In this document: one piece after another, positions 23,330 through 32,976 of the stretch
How the letters are laid out: each line of letters starts with the position of its first letter
Position numbering within the stretch: position 1 is the stretch's first letter
Source: Aselliscus stoliczkanus
Taxonomy: Eukaryota > Chordata > Mammalia > Chiroptera > Hipposideridae
Assembly: GCA_033961575.1 (NCBI GenBank)
Contig: CM066732.1
Location: 55,354,501-55,418,500, forward strand
Length of the DNA stretch: 64,000 nt
Direction of reading: 5' to 3'
Program-made: the position numbers and the translations under genes
Notes under the pieces: generated by a model
What the model saw: the letters and a program-made list of their open reading frames with translations, nothing else
The model's database searches: none
Told to the model about the DNA's origin: nothing

Positions 23330-23870
23330 GTACAAAATAATAAAATAGTCATCTTAAAAAATATTAGCATGTTGGACTCAAAAATATATTGTTTAGAGGA
23401 TATCTGCTTTTTCCTTGGAACAGGAATATATTCAATTTCATGGTCACTGGATTAAAACAGTTAATTGCATTAATGTATCATCGAGCTGAAGGTTGCTGGT
23501 CAGTCGAAGGTGGACGCTTGCTCGGCACAGAGAGCAAAACCCCACATTTCCGAGGCTGCTGCGAGCCACCGAAACCTCTCGGTGTGTATTCAGCCCTTGT
23601 TTTTATTTTCTTAAAAGGGAAAAAAAAAGGCTCAAACTGCTGATTTCTGCAGAAAAATCTGCAAATGAACTGTTCTATTAGCACAAACATACCAAAGCCT
23701 TTAGAACCCCTCTCTTCAAAAGCATAATTAGGTATTTATTTCAGACATACTAACATCTTTGCAGTAGCTAATAAGATGCAGCCCATTTGAATATTAATAT
23801 AATAAATGATTAAATTAAACAGCAAGATTCAGACTCAGAAATAGCCTTTATAGGTCCCAGGGGGCCACTA
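23330..23870. promoter_or_regulatory. Candidate conserved non-coding element
   Basis: AT-rich and free of recognisable repeats. Notable stretches are ACAGTTAATTGCATTAATG, AAAGCATAATTAGGTATTTA and the homeobox-dense TTGAATATTAATATAATAAA plus TGATTAAATTAAACAGC near 23787-23825. A GC-richer middle (23480-23590) divides it in two. Confidence 0.45.
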
Positions 23871-24369
23871 AAACCGTCCCCATCTCTTCCACCGTCCCCA
23901 CAGTGCAGGGACATGATGCACGGGGGTATCTGTCTCCTGAAACACACAGTTTTACGCGCTGCTATTCACTTTTATGACTCTGCAGTTTGAATCCGGGGCC
24001 CAGAGTGCCGTCGCCATGCTGACAGCCCCTATTCCTGCTTCACTGCCTGCAGGCAGCCCGGAGACACTGCTGCGCCTGCCAAGGCCTCGTCCCTGCCTGT
24101 CCCCACCCACTACGTGCCCAGCAGGCCAGCACGAGGTAAACAAACCCACAGCCCGATTCACAAAAGCAGAAGCTGGTTCTGCACAGCACACTTCCCAGGC
24201 CCCCTTCTGTGTGTGCGTGGCTGTTCCACGAGTCCACATAGAACGTGTGCCTGGTGGGAAGGCCACAGCTGAAGCCGGGTGTGCAGCAGAGACTGCCGTG
24301 CCAGGACTCACCAGGAGCTCAGTGCCTCCGTGAGGAGGGCCCTCCCCCGGCTCCACCGGCACAAGAAGG
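23871..24369. other. GC-rich unique sequence
   Basis: No exon or repeat recognised. Confidence 0.5.
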
Positions 24370-24560
24370 AAGAGGCCACGTCGGCAGTTATAATTGGCCA
24401 TTATTCCAATAAAGGTGTTTCCCTTTTTAAATGAGTTCATGAAAACTGCACACTTTCCAAATCCCGTGAACCTGAGAAGTACTAATAAACATCTGGCCAT
24501 GCTTTTTGCTTAATTAGCATTCCTTAGTTTGCACAGAAGTCTGCTTATGTAAAACAAAGC
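24370..24560. promoter_or_regulatory. Candidate conserved non-coding element
   Basis: AT-rich island with GTTATAATTGGCCATTATTCC, CAATAAAGG, TACTAATAAACATC and GCTTAATTAGCATTCC. The TAATTA/TTAAT density and repeat-free character resemble an enhancer core. It ends at an alternating purine-pyrimidine tract. Confidence 0.45.
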
Positions 24561-24565
24561 ACACT

Positions 24566-24588
24566 CACGCACACGCGCGTGCGCATGC
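24566..24588. repeat. Alternating purine-pyrimidine (Z-DNA-prone) tract
   Basis: Twenty-three bases of strict purine-pyrimidine alternation have a CGCGCGTGCGC core inside CA/TG dinucleotides. Such tracts can flip to left-handed Z-DNA under negative supercoiling. Confidence 0.85.
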
Positions 24589-24954
24589 AAGGCTCTGCTC
24601 TGCGAGCCACCGCCCCTCAGAAGTCCCAAGGCGGCCTCCCCTAGTAGTTGGTGAGAAATCCGGTCTTTGTCAGCTGAGCTGCAGGAGATAAAACTCCTGG
24701 ACCTGCAGCCCTGCCTCCCTGGGCAAGACTCCGGTCCACTGTATCGTACCTGGGGATCGACACGCTGCTCGGAAATGCTCGCATTCCCAAAGAGAACATG
24801 GGGAGCGTCGGAGGTCAGCTTGAACGAAACAGGAAACTGCACAGCCCAGCCTCAGGCGCGTCCACGGGCCACGTGGCGGTTAGCCACAGCCCAGGTCTCC
24901 TAGGAGCCGTCCTGGGTGATGATGGAGACAAACTGGCGAGACGCCACTGTCTAA
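24589..24954. other. Unassigned sequence
   Basis: GC-rich, no gene or repeat recognised. Confidence 0.45.
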
Positions 24955-25365
24955 ATGAGATAAAAGAAAAGTAGGAAGAAAACTCAAAGATAAGTGGTGC
25001 AAAGTAAATCAAAACAAATCATCTCAGCAAACTTTATTCACATCTGATACTGTTTTTAGAAATTAAGGTCAGTTTTGCAGAACTAATAGGGACTCGTCCC
25101 CATATATCGTGGGCACCCTGACAAGCTGGAGGGAAGATTTATGCTTCGTGGCTGCAGATGCCAAAGGAAGATAGGCGAGATCAAATGGGAGTGCATGATA
25201 ACACATGAAAAATGGTCCCCACAGCCCATAAATTAATTGAGAAAAGAAGGTTGTCATTATTTGAACATGCGTTACAATAAGTTGTGGGGGCCAGATGGCG
25301 GAGGACAGATAGGTCCACAAAGTTGGAGGAATTGATCACTGAAAAATAAAACAAGATCTTAAACA
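24955..25365. promoter_or_regulatory. Candidate conserved non-coding element pair
   Basis: Two AT-rich patches (about 24955-25105 and 25170-25365) hold AAGTAAATCAAAACAAATC, TTAGAAATTAAGGTCAG, CCATAAATTAATTGAG and GTCATTATTTGAACATGCG. No repeat landmarks. The AAATTAAGGTCA stretch at 25058-25069 contains a monomeric nuclear-receptor half-site. Confidence 0.4.
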
Positions 25366-26084
25366 AGCGCATGGCCCTGGGCAGGTTAGAGGAGGGATGT
25401 GCTGAGAGGAAAGGGCAGATTAAAGAGCACAGGACGGAGCACAGCGCGAGCGGGCACCCTCGGGGCTGCGGAGGCCACAGGAAGAGCCGCGGCCGGCCAG
25501 AGGGACTTGCACTGGGGCAGGACTGCCGCACACCTCAGGGGCCACTCCATTTAAAATGTGTCCTTGTATTAAGCCACTCGGCTTTGTTTGGGGCTTTCTG
25601 TGGCAAGGACCCTCCCCCCATTTTAGTGGTCTCAAAACAGGGCTGTGATGAGTGGGCCCCAGTCTTGCAAATCATAGTTTTCTGCTGTTGCCTCTTGAGC
25701 TAATTCCTTTCTGGAAATTTCAAAACTATTTGCCTTTGGGGACCTGTGAGGGGTGGCTGCAGCTTGGGGGATTTCTTTGGGGGAGTGGGGGGGGCTCAAG
25801 GGGCAACCCGATTGGTGTCCCACAGCCATAGGACTCTGCATGCCCTGTGAGGAGGCCACATGGCCCAGCCAGCACTGCCCACCCCTCAACAGCATTTCTG
25901 GGGCGACCAGAGGCCACAGCGGGGCTGTGCTAACCTCAGGCTCCCCGCCTCCCTCCCCTCTTCCTTCTTTCTGTTTTTCATTTCCTTCCTCTTTACTAGA
26001 ATTCCTTCCCTCCTTCCCTTTTACATTTCTTTCTCCTTTTTTAAATCACGACTCCTGCTACCATCTGTAACTTCACCCATATCC
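25366..26084. other. Unassigned sequence ending in a polypyrimidine tract
   Basis: Unique GC-rich DNA with no gene recognised. From about 25935 to 26041 the plus strand is strongly pyrimidine-biased (CTTCC/TTTCC runs). Confidence 0.5.
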
Positions 26085-26290
26085 GTGAAGCGCGGGGAAG
26101 GAAGCGGTGCGCTCCATATGCAGGGCTGCTCAGCGCCTCGGAGCGGCTCCGACTGTGGGCGCCCACCGCCCCAGGACCGCGCAGAAGCTCCATGTGCTGC
26201 CCGCCGCCCACCCGCACAGGATGCGGGCCAAGGGCCTCGGAGGCGCCGATCCCGCCTCTCGGAGCTCCCGTTTGGCCTCTCGCTCCTTGT
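26085..26290. promoter_or_regulatory. Small CpG-rich patch
   Basis: About 23 CpG dinucleotides occur in roughly 210 bp of GC-rich DNA, including GAAGCGCGGGG, GACCGCGCAG and GGCGCCGATCCCGCC. This is too short to be a textbook CpG island but stands out from its surroundings. No transcript start or exon was recognised beside it. Confidence 0.5.
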
Positions 26291-26320
26291 TTTTCAGCAT
26301 CTCCCCTCTGCTTCCCTCCT

Positions 26321-26321
26321 G

Positions 26322-26354
<33 letters not shown>
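26321..26354. repeat. (CG)n(CA)n alternating tract
   Basis: GCGCGCGC runs directly into about 13 CA dinucleotides, giving 34 bases of strict purine-pyrimidine alternation (Z-DNA-prone). It abuts the small CpG-rich patch. Confidence 0.95.
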
Positions 26355-26358
<4 letters not shown>

Positions 26359-26579
26359 CCCCAAAGCTTCAGGCGTGGCGTTCACATGCTTACACGGCGA
26401 CACGAGCACTCTGAATGGAACTGGAGTTGCCCGGGCCGTGGCATCGTCCTCCTCGTCCTGGTGGCAGCGCACCCAGGCCCCTCGCACCCAACGTCTTGGC
26501 AATGGGCTACCGACAACAAAAACACACACAGAGCCAGCCCCGGGTGGCCGGAAGCTCAAGGCCGCAGTGGCAGTAAACA

Positions 26580-26608
26580 GTGTGTGTGTGTGCACACACG
26601 TGTGCATG
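26580..26608. repeat. (TG)n-(CA)n alternating tract
   Basis: TG repeats switch to CACACACG and back to TGTGCATG without breaking purine-pyrimidine alternation, so the tract is partly self-complementary. Confidence 0.9.
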
Positions 26609-26974
26609 GAGAGTGTGTGTGGGGCGTGGGGGGCTGGAGCCAAAATGTGCCAAGCTAGCAACATCAAGGCAAAGCTAAGGGGCCTGTCATACATTCGCTC
26701 TCACGTTGTTAGAGGTGCACCCACGCGGGCGGGACTCACCGACATGGGGCCCTTCGTTTTGAGGGCTCCAAGGGGCGTGAAACTACCCTGAAGACAGAAA
26801 CATGAGGGCAGCACACGTTTCCAGAGAGGAGACTTGCCAACAGGAGTGATTTGAATTCTCTGCCTGGAGGTTGATTTTTGCCTTGTCGCCATAAAGACGC
26901 CCCCTCCCCCCCTCCAGTGGAGGAGGTGGGACGAGCCCTCTGCTGTGTGGCTATGTCTTAGGAGAGACTAAAAA
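26609..26974. other. Unassigned sequence
   Basis: No gene or repeat recognised. Confidence 0.45.
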
Positions 26975-27235
26975 TGGATGAGAAGTATGGGAGAAATGAT
27001 CTTCAGCGCTTTCAAAAAACAGTTCGGAATAGATGAGCCAAGGCCTTTACATGTTCAAAGAAAGAGGGAACAATTTTGTGGAATGCTAAGGCAGTGCAAA
27101 GCGAATGCTAAGTAGCTTTTATCCACCCAAAACTAGGCTTATTCAAATGCGTGTCTTGCTTGCTTTAACTAAAGTGAAATTTCTTAAATCCAGCTGTAGC
27201 CTATGGGTGGGCTGCGGGGGTGGGGGCCCTGCAAG
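26975..27235. promoter_or_regulatory. Candidate conserved non-coding element
   Basis: AT-rich repeat-free block: GGAACAATTTTGTGG, GCTTTTATCCACCC, CTTATTCAAATGCG and GCTTTAACTAAAGTG. Separated from the next block by a short G-rich spacer at about 27200-27235. Confidence 0.4.
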
Positions 27236-27239
27236 CCCC

Positions 27240-27860
27240 TAGCAGCTTCCCCAGCAGAATTTTGTGTCACTTTAAAAGCAGAGGAACAGCTATTGACTTT
27301 TTTTAAAGACGAATTTGGCAGATTTCACATGATCATTACATTTCTCAGGACGGTTAGGATGCGGCTTGCATGATTTATTCAGAACAGGGTCCATTTTTAG
27401 CTATATTTAAGTCTCCTATTTGTTATTTAACATGTGCTTAATGTTTTCTGTCCCTGCTGTGCACAGCTGCAAGCTGCGATTTTTTGGCAATTTTTGTGAC
27501 TGGGAGGTGATTTGTGCCTTTGCAGCTCACCTGTCTATTCTATGGCCTGCTGCTCGGATTTTTCCCCAAACTTGTAGAAATAAGTGATTCTATGTCGCAA
27601 CTTCTGCTTCACTTTGCGGGGTAAACACAGAAGTTGAAGGGACACAACCAACCGTGACAAACCTCTGAAAGGGTTTTTAGAAAGACATCGAGGGAGCTGG
27701 GGTGAATGGGAATTTCAGGAAGTTTATATTAAAACAAAGTGATGCCCCATCTGATTGGATTGAAGCTGGCAATTTGGAAGAGGCTCTGTCCTCCAGTGAG
27801 AATGTCTGTTGTGGCTAAATGGGACGCTAACACCATTCTCCAGGACCTGTCCAGGTGGGA
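27240..27860. promoter_or_regulatory. Candidate conserved non-coding element with MEF2 site
   Basis: A long AT-rich repeat-free block contains CTATATTTAA at 27401-27410, which fully satisfies the MEF2 consensus YTAWWWWTAR. It also holds CATGATTTATTC, TTGTTATTTAACATGTGC and an E-box-bearing CACAGCTGCAAGCTGCG. Regulatory function is inferred. Confidence 0.45.
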
Positions 27861-28164
27861 AGCAGCGCCGTATCTGTCACCCACGGCGGGGAGATGGCCT
27901 CCTCCCGCCCCAACCAGCAGCAGCTGGCCAAGCCTTTCCACAGCAACCATCGCCTTAGGAACGAGGCCGTCTCAGGAGGAAGACCGACTCCTTCCAGCAC
28001 CAGGTCTAAACCGCCCCACGGCCATCGCAGCACAGCCTGCCCCCACCGCTGCCCAGGTGGGCCGGGGAAGCCAGCGACCCACGGGCACCTGCAGCGCGCC
28101 AGCACTCCCTCCCGCCCGTCTGCATGTATCGCACGTGTGAGGAGGCGGCCCCTGAGTGCTGATC
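27861..28164. other. GC-rich unique sequence
   Basis: No gene recognised; CpG scattered. Confidence 0.5.
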
Positions 28165-28580
28165 TGATGCAGGCGAACACGGCGATGGCATCGAACGGCG
28201 TGGTGATTTATCGTTTCAAAGCCTAAAGAGTCCTGCGTAATATGGCTTGATGCGTGCCAGCCCTCCCTCCTGAGGGCCGGCGGCTGAGAGCCGCGTGGCA
28301 GGGGCCTGAGCGTGGCCTCGCACTTATCTAGAGCACACGCCCGACCATGCTGCAGAATTGAATCTCTTCCTCACCATCTCACTGACATGAAAAATATATA
28401 ATACAGTAAATGATTAATGCAGTTATAAACTATACCTGAGATAAGATTTAAGTATTCATATTTCTATCATGTTAATACAACGCGATAAACCCATGAAGCA
28501 AACTTGACCAGGGCATTTGTTATTCTGTCCGGGGTTCAATTATTCTTTGTCCAAATACAATTTAGGGGCTTGCTGTAATG
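28165..28580. promoter_or_regulatory. Candidate conserved non-coding element
   Basis: Two AT-rich parts flank a GC-rich centre. The right part (28360-28575) is dense in AGTAAATGATTAATGCAG, CAGTTATAAACTATACC, CATGTTAATACAACGCG and TTCAATTATTCTTTGTCC. No repeat landmarks. The motif density resembles enhancers of homeobox or SOX targets. Confidence 0.5.
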
Positions 28581-28909
28581 CAGTCACTCGGAGGACGGCA
28601 TTATGTGTTTCTGGGAGATAATAAGCGGCCTCGATGGTCGGCCTCGAGACCAGCTCCTAAGAGGCCCGGAAACGTGCGGGCGGTGAGCGTGGGCCCTGGG
28701 CCGGGCACGCCTCCTGCAGAGATCGTTTGCCCCTGGGTGCCAGGCCCCGGGCCCCCCTCCTTCTATAGGAAAGTCTCCCGTGGAGGAGCACTGAGTCGCC
28801 GTGACCAGAGGAAGCTTAACAAGCGTGCTGCCCTGCCTGGCACGGCCTGGTCGTTCTGTCCCTGTAGGGAAGCCCCTTTTCGGTTGGCTCTAAGCAGCCC
28901 CATTCTTCC
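28581..28909. other. GC-rich unique sequence
   Basis: No gene recognised. Confidence 0.5.
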
Positions 28910-29070
28910 ATTGTCCAAATTGCTCACACACGCCAATGCGCCATTTCCCACCCACCTCATTATTTTTATACTTCCGATGATGCGATTTTGATTTTCAAAT
29001 GCCAGCCATTTATAGCTTATTCTAACGCGCGTGCGCACACACACGAAATTAAGTGATTCAGATCTCTGCC
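28910..29070. promoter_or_regulatory. Candidate conserved element with Z-DNA-prone tract
   Basis: AT-rich block with CTCATTATTTTTATACTTCC, GATGATGCGATTTTGATTTT and GAAATTAAGTGATTC. It encloses an alternating tract at about 29025-29045 with an ACGCGCGTGCGC core running into CA dinucleotides. Confidence 0.4.
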
Positions 29071-29114
29071 ATTAGCTGGGCATGTGGCCTCACTCAGCTG
29101 AGGAAGGCAGGACG

Positions 29115-29300
29115 TACAGTGGTCACACGCCTGGGTTGTACCCCCCAGCTCTGTCCCTGATTGTCTGTGAGACCTTGAACAAATGGCACCCCCTCTGTGA
29201 GTCTCGGCCCTCTGTCGACGCTGGCACAGTAACGCTTCCTACCTTCGGCGCTCCGGAGCGTGGCATGTATTAAGCTCTCACCAAATGCTTGTGCTTACTG
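29115..29300 (+). mobile_element. MIR SINE, decayed, near full length
   Basis: The MIR order is followed in sense: GTGGTCACACGCCTGGG, CCCAGCTCTGTCCC, GTGAGACCTTGAACAAATG, CCCCCTCTGTGAGTCTC, then the tail GGCATGTATTAAGCTCTCACC. It is considerably diverged and the CpGs are retained in part. Confidence 0.6.
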
Positions 29301-30014
29301 TGTGGTGTTGTGTCCTGACTTCCCAGGACAGTGAGCTGACACGACAGCAGGTCCAGTGACAGTGCCTCCTGCTCGGACTGGACAGGAGCCCGAGCTCTGC
29401 ATCTCGAGCCCAAGCCCCGGACATAGCTGCCGCTCTGAGAGGTCCGCCACCCTTGGCGCCCTGCCCACGTTACAGGCGGAGCCCAGACCGAGGACAACGC
29501 TCAGTGAATACATTCCCCATCAGAACCCAGTGCCTCTCCTGCGGTCACTAGATCTGAAACCTGTGCTTTGGCAGTGATGCCCCTGGATGAGCCGTGACTG
29601 CACGGTGCCAAAGGGGGCTAACGGGCCACATGCTGAGACCCAGCGGTCAGAGACGCGCCCTGACTAGCCACTCATCTCTCCCCGCAGCTGGCCACCTGGA
29701 CATCTGTCCCTGTCTGGAGCCCTCCTTTCTCTGTTCAGACCTGGGAGTGAGCAGAGCTGTGTTTTCTTCCATGAGGCTGTTGGGCTGTTTCCACAGTGGG
29801 CTGGCCCGTGCGTGGCTGACCGCTTGCACAGGGGGTCCTCCATCGCCCAGTCTCCCCTGCCTGCCGCCTGCCTTTGAAGCCCTGCTAACAAGGAAAGATG
29901 TGTTTTAAGGTAAGATACTTAAAATATTACATTTTAAAAGGGTTTATCCATCAAGGCTGAGACCAGATTTTCTCTTAAGAATGTTTTTAGCTGGGACTGA
30001 AGAAGTGTGTAAAT
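29301..30014. other. Unassigned sequence
   Basis: Mostly GC-rich unique DNA. An AT patch at 29900-29960 (CTTAAAATATTACATTTTAAA) is not assigned. Confidence 0.45.
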
Positions 30015-30078
30015 TCCGTGAAGGTGGCCACATACCTGGGACCAGTAAATATTTGCTTAACGGATGGACAAATGGAGG
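30015..30078 (+). mobile_element. Possible L2 3' terminus
   Basis: TTCCGTGAAGGTGGCCACAT, CCTGGGACCAGTAAATATTTG and CTTAACGGATGGACAAATGG resemble the last part of L2 (CCTGGCACATAGTAGG..CAATAAATATTTGTTGAATGAATG, in parts). Short and uncertain. Confidence 0.35.
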
Positions 30079-30335
30079 TAGGTGAGGGTGTTTTCAAGGA
30101 GGGCGCTGCGGAGCCTGGAAAGGAGCTTCTCAGAGACACACAGAGAGCTCGGCACAGAGCAGGCGTCAGGGAAGAACTGAACTGAAGGAAGCAGAGGAGA
30201 GTTGGCATGGAGACCTCCTGTGCCACCCTCAGAAACTCACACAGGTCTTGCTGCCAGCACAATGTGCCTCCCTATCCTTAGCCACACCGGCTCTGGCTTC
30301 ACGAAGTGGCTGTGACCTTGCCCCTGCCCTCTTCC

Positions 30336-30348
30336 GGTTCTCATTCTT
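30336..30348. repeat. Target site duplication, left copy
   Basis: GGTTCTCATTCTT, identical to 30828-30840. The pair brackets the SINE and shows it inserted by target-primed reverse transcription. Confidence 0.93.
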
Positions 30349-30827
30349 TTTTTTTTCTTTCTTTTTAAAAGATTTTATTGGGGAACTGGGGGAGGGGAAC
30401 AGCGTTGGGGAATCGGGGAAGGGGAACAGACGAGTTGCTGTCCTTTGGTTCTTCAGTCTAGTTGTGGAGGACGCCGCTTCACTGGCCTATGTTGGTATCA
30501 TCATTGTGCTCTTCCCGGGTGAGACAGATCAGTCACCATTGGATGGTGGCTCACAGAGGCTCATGACAGTTCATACCAGCTGCCAGCCGCTCACGCTGGC
30601 TGCCGACCACTCCCTGTAGCCCATGGCAGCCACTGCAGCCCCACTGCAGCCTATGCCATCACTGGCGACTCGTAGCAGCCCAGCTCCAGGTGGAGCTGTT
30701 GTTCACCATCTTAGCTGTAGAGGGCGCAGCGTCACTGGCCCTCATGTGGGATCTGAACCGGGGCCCTGCTGCTCAGAGCTGGTGGTCCCAAGCCAACTCT
30801 TAACCAACGCGCCACACAGCTGGCCCA
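30349..30827 (-). mobile_element. tRNA-derived bat-type SINE
   Basis: On the minus strand the element begins GGGCCAGCTGTGTGGCGCG, followed by a pol III A-box-like TGGCGCGTTGG and a B-box-like GGTTCAGATCC, so its head is tRNA-derived. The body holds GCCCTCTACAGCTAAGATGG-type segments and the tail ends GTTCCCCAATAAAATC plus poly(A). Overall order and tail match the SINE style I know from yinpterochiropteran bats. At about 479 bp it is long for the type; the middle contains a local expansion rich in CAGCC/GGCTGC. It is flanked by a perfect 13-bp duplication, so the insertion is fairly recent. Confidence 0.8.
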
Positions 30828-30840
30828 GGTTCTCATTCTT
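30828..30840. repeat. Target site duplication, right copy
   Basis: GGTTCTCATTCTT, perfect match to the left copy at 30336-30348. Confidence 0.93.
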
Positions 30841-31059
30841 CTGACATTGTGTGTCCCCTTGTATTCACTGGCCCTCAGGCTCCCAGTCAATGCCTTCTGA
30901 GCCTAAACATCCATTGTCCCTATGGTAATCCCACGGATATGGCTGGGACCACTCTCCAAAAACCATCTGGACAGGCTTCCTTCCTCCCCCATTTTACAAT
31001 GAACAATCAATCCAATGTTAAAGGGGGCTACAGTCATCAGACTATTTTAGCAAATAAGA
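30841..31059. other. Unassigned sequence
   Basis: Unique DNA, nothing recognised. Confidence 0.4.
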
Positions 31060-31440
31060 TGGATCAAAATTACCTTGTGACCCAACCATTCTGCCCCCTG
31101 CCCCCTGGACTGTTGGGTTTAGCACCGGAAGCCCCATTTCTCAGGAAAATGCTTGGCCCTGGTCAGCCAGATGGACAGCCATCCTACTTCTGGCACTGTG
31201 CTCTAAGAAATAATCATAGATGTGTGGCAAGATTTAGCTACCAAGCTTCTGCTGAAACATTGCAAATGAGCTAAACATCAGACAATAAGGAAACAGCCAA
31301 GAGCCGTCATCTCTGCATACAGTACGCTGCACTGCTGCCATGACACAGGATGCATTGTGGGAAGTGTGGAGACATGCAGAAGGTGGGAGGAGTGTGCAAT
31401 ATATAAGCCTATATAATGCAGATTTATGGGAATATACACA
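31060..31440 (+). mobile_element. Decayed LINE ORF2-like fragment (old L1)
   Basis: The text follows the L1 ORF2 C-terminal region: GTGACCCAACCATTCTGCC, CTCTAAGAAATAATCATAG, ATGTGTGGCAAGATTTAGC, TACCAAG and a later AATGCAGATTTATGGGAATA. Internal deletions and frame breaks are numerous. Confidence 0.5.
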
Positions 31441-31485
31441 GTCTACACAGTACAGGGTGCATAGTCTGCTGGAGCCAACCAGCCA

Positions 31486-31728
31486 GTTCAGTCCTGGCTT
31501 CACTGCTTACTAGCTAAGTAATATGGGGCACATTACTTAACTCTATCATGCCTCAGTTTCCTCATCTGTAAAGGTAAAAGGAGAAAGATTTATACGATCT
31601 GAAGAGAAACCAGAGTATATAGTTTCCACATCTACAGATACAGGTAGATAACAGTACCTGCCTTGTCAGGAGTGAGGATTTAATGAGTTGATAGAGGCAA
31701 AGAGCTTGGAACAAAGCCTGACAAATAA
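31486..31728 (+). mobile_element. MIR SINE with internal insertion
   Basis: A well preserved MIR: CAGTCCTGGCTTCACTGC, TTACTAGCTAAGTAATATGG, TTACTTAACTCTATCATGCC, TCAGTTTCCTCATCTGTAAA. After about 70 unrelated bases (31573-31645) the consensus resumes with AACAGTACCTGCCTTGTCAG and GAGGATTTAATGAGTTGATA. Confidence 0.8.
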
Positions 31729-31737
31729 TCAAATAAT

Positions 31738-31800
31738 CACAGATGGTGGTGATGGTGCTGGTAGTAGTGGTAGTAGTAATGGTAGTAATGGCGGCGGTGG
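31738..31800. repeat. (GGT/AGT)n trinucleotide repeat
   Basis: An impure trinucleotide array mixes GGT, GAT, AGT and GGC units next to the MIR tail. Confidence 0.85.
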
Positions 31801-31814
31801 AGGAAGTGATCACT

Positions 31815-31978
31815 GAGTCCGTGAGACATGCCAGGCTTGAGGCTAAGCCCCTGTGCCTTGGCTCGCTTCATCTTCACAGAGTCTCTCTATAAAGCACTTT
31901 GGAGAGCTGCCCAAGGCCCCGAGCTGGCAAGTGGTGAGCCAGGATTCAAACAGGGGCCCTCTGACTCTTATAATCAGT
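31815..31978 (-). mobile_element. MIR-family fragment, reverse orientation
   Basis: Read on the plus strand it shows the usual reversed MIR order: CATGCCAGGCTTGAGGCTAAG, TTCATCTTCACAGAG, GAGAGCTGCCCAAGGCCCCG, AGCTGGCAAGTGGTGAGCC, AGGATTCAAACAGGGGCCC and TCTGACTC. It lies head-on to the preceding MIR. Confidence 0.6.
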
Positions 31979-32430
31979 ACTAAGAGCCACTGGGTGGCCC
32001 TGGGTGACACCCTTGGGACCTTGTTGTCTGTATGTGTGCACAGGCCAACTCAGTGCTGGATGGACGTGTGTTTGTCAGAACCTCACATCTCCTGAGACTC
32101 ATTAGCATTTAGCATGGGCAGCATGCTAATAGAAGAGACGACACTGACTGAAATTTAGACTCCTGGTTGTCAGTTGCAAGCAATGTCTTTACAAATATGC
32201 TACCACTCTTCTGGATGAAACCGACATTTTTTGAGGGCCAAGAAGACTGACCATCACAGCCCTGAGAGTGCAATCCAAGAAGGCAGGAACAACCAGCTCC
32301 TTAGGGACAGAGGAAGTACTTCACGGCGAGGCGGCCCCGGTGTCCAGCGCGTGGAGGAGGTCTGTCAGCACGAAACCCATCTGCCCAGAGCTTCTAACTG
32401 GCTTTCAAGGGAAGACCCTTGTCTTTAAAG
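31979..32430. other. Unassigned unique sequence
   Basis: No gene recognised. Contains the short inverted pair GCATGCTAAT / ATTAGCATTTAGCATG near 32098-32130. Confidence 0.4.
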
Positions 32431-32434
32431 AATT

Positions 32435-32870
32435 CACATCTGAATTAATGGAGAAAAGTTTATTTAACAGTTTCATCAAACAGGAAATGCAGACCAAACC
32501 CTAATATTTTTATGTACTTCAAAGATAGGCTGTCAATCATAAAAGGGTTTGCAGAAATCAAAATCGAGATTACCAATGTGGATTTTGAAAAAGCAGCATG
32601 CCCATGAACTCAGGCCAACAGTAATTGAACATGAAGAAAGCATAGGTTCAAATTTTGATAACTTTAATTGTGATTTAGAGGAATAAACCAGAATGAAACT
32701 GAATGAATAACTGAAAATTTTATTGTGGAGTAAAAACATTTTTGTGTTCATTGAATATAGTGCCACCCTGTCTGCAAACGAAGAGGCTGTGGTGTTTCTT
32801 ATGGCTGATAGTGTCATTGAATTTAGGCGAGAAGGTGTGTGTACATGTGTATAAACTGATATACTGCATT
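32435..32870. promoter_or_regulatory. Candidate conserved element with PBX/PREP decamer
   Basis: AT-rich repeat-free block. At 32530-32539 CTGTCAATCA is the exact complement of TGATTGACAG, the decamer bound by PBX-PREP/MEIS heterodimers. It is directly continued by TAAAA, so the minus strand reads TTTTATGATTGACAG with a HOX/CDX-like TTTATG against the decamer. Further homeobox cores are ACAGTAATTGAAC and ACTTTAATTGTG. Confidence 0.5.
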
Positions 32871-32916
32871 CTATTATACATTTGTTAATTATGCACAATA
32901 TATTATCTCTTACTGC

Positions 32917-32976
32917 ATCTATATCTATATCTATATCTATATATATAGATATAGATATATATACACACACACACAC
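32917..32976. repeat. (ATATCT)n/(TA)n/(CA)n composite microsatellite
   Basis: CTATAT repeats meet their own complement (TATAGATATAGATA) across a short TA centre and then run into CA repeats. The left part is an inverted repeat able to form a hairpin or cruciform. Confidence 0.9.

Noticed and set aside
29886..29920. Splice-donor-like AAGGTAAGA after an open frame
   Set aside because: No coding likeness upstream and no matching acceptor; single donor-like words are common by chance.
30720..30827. tRNA-like sequence with A and B boxes
   Set aside because: It is the head of the SINE, not a tRNA gene; the fold and anticodon arm are not maintained and a SINE body follows.
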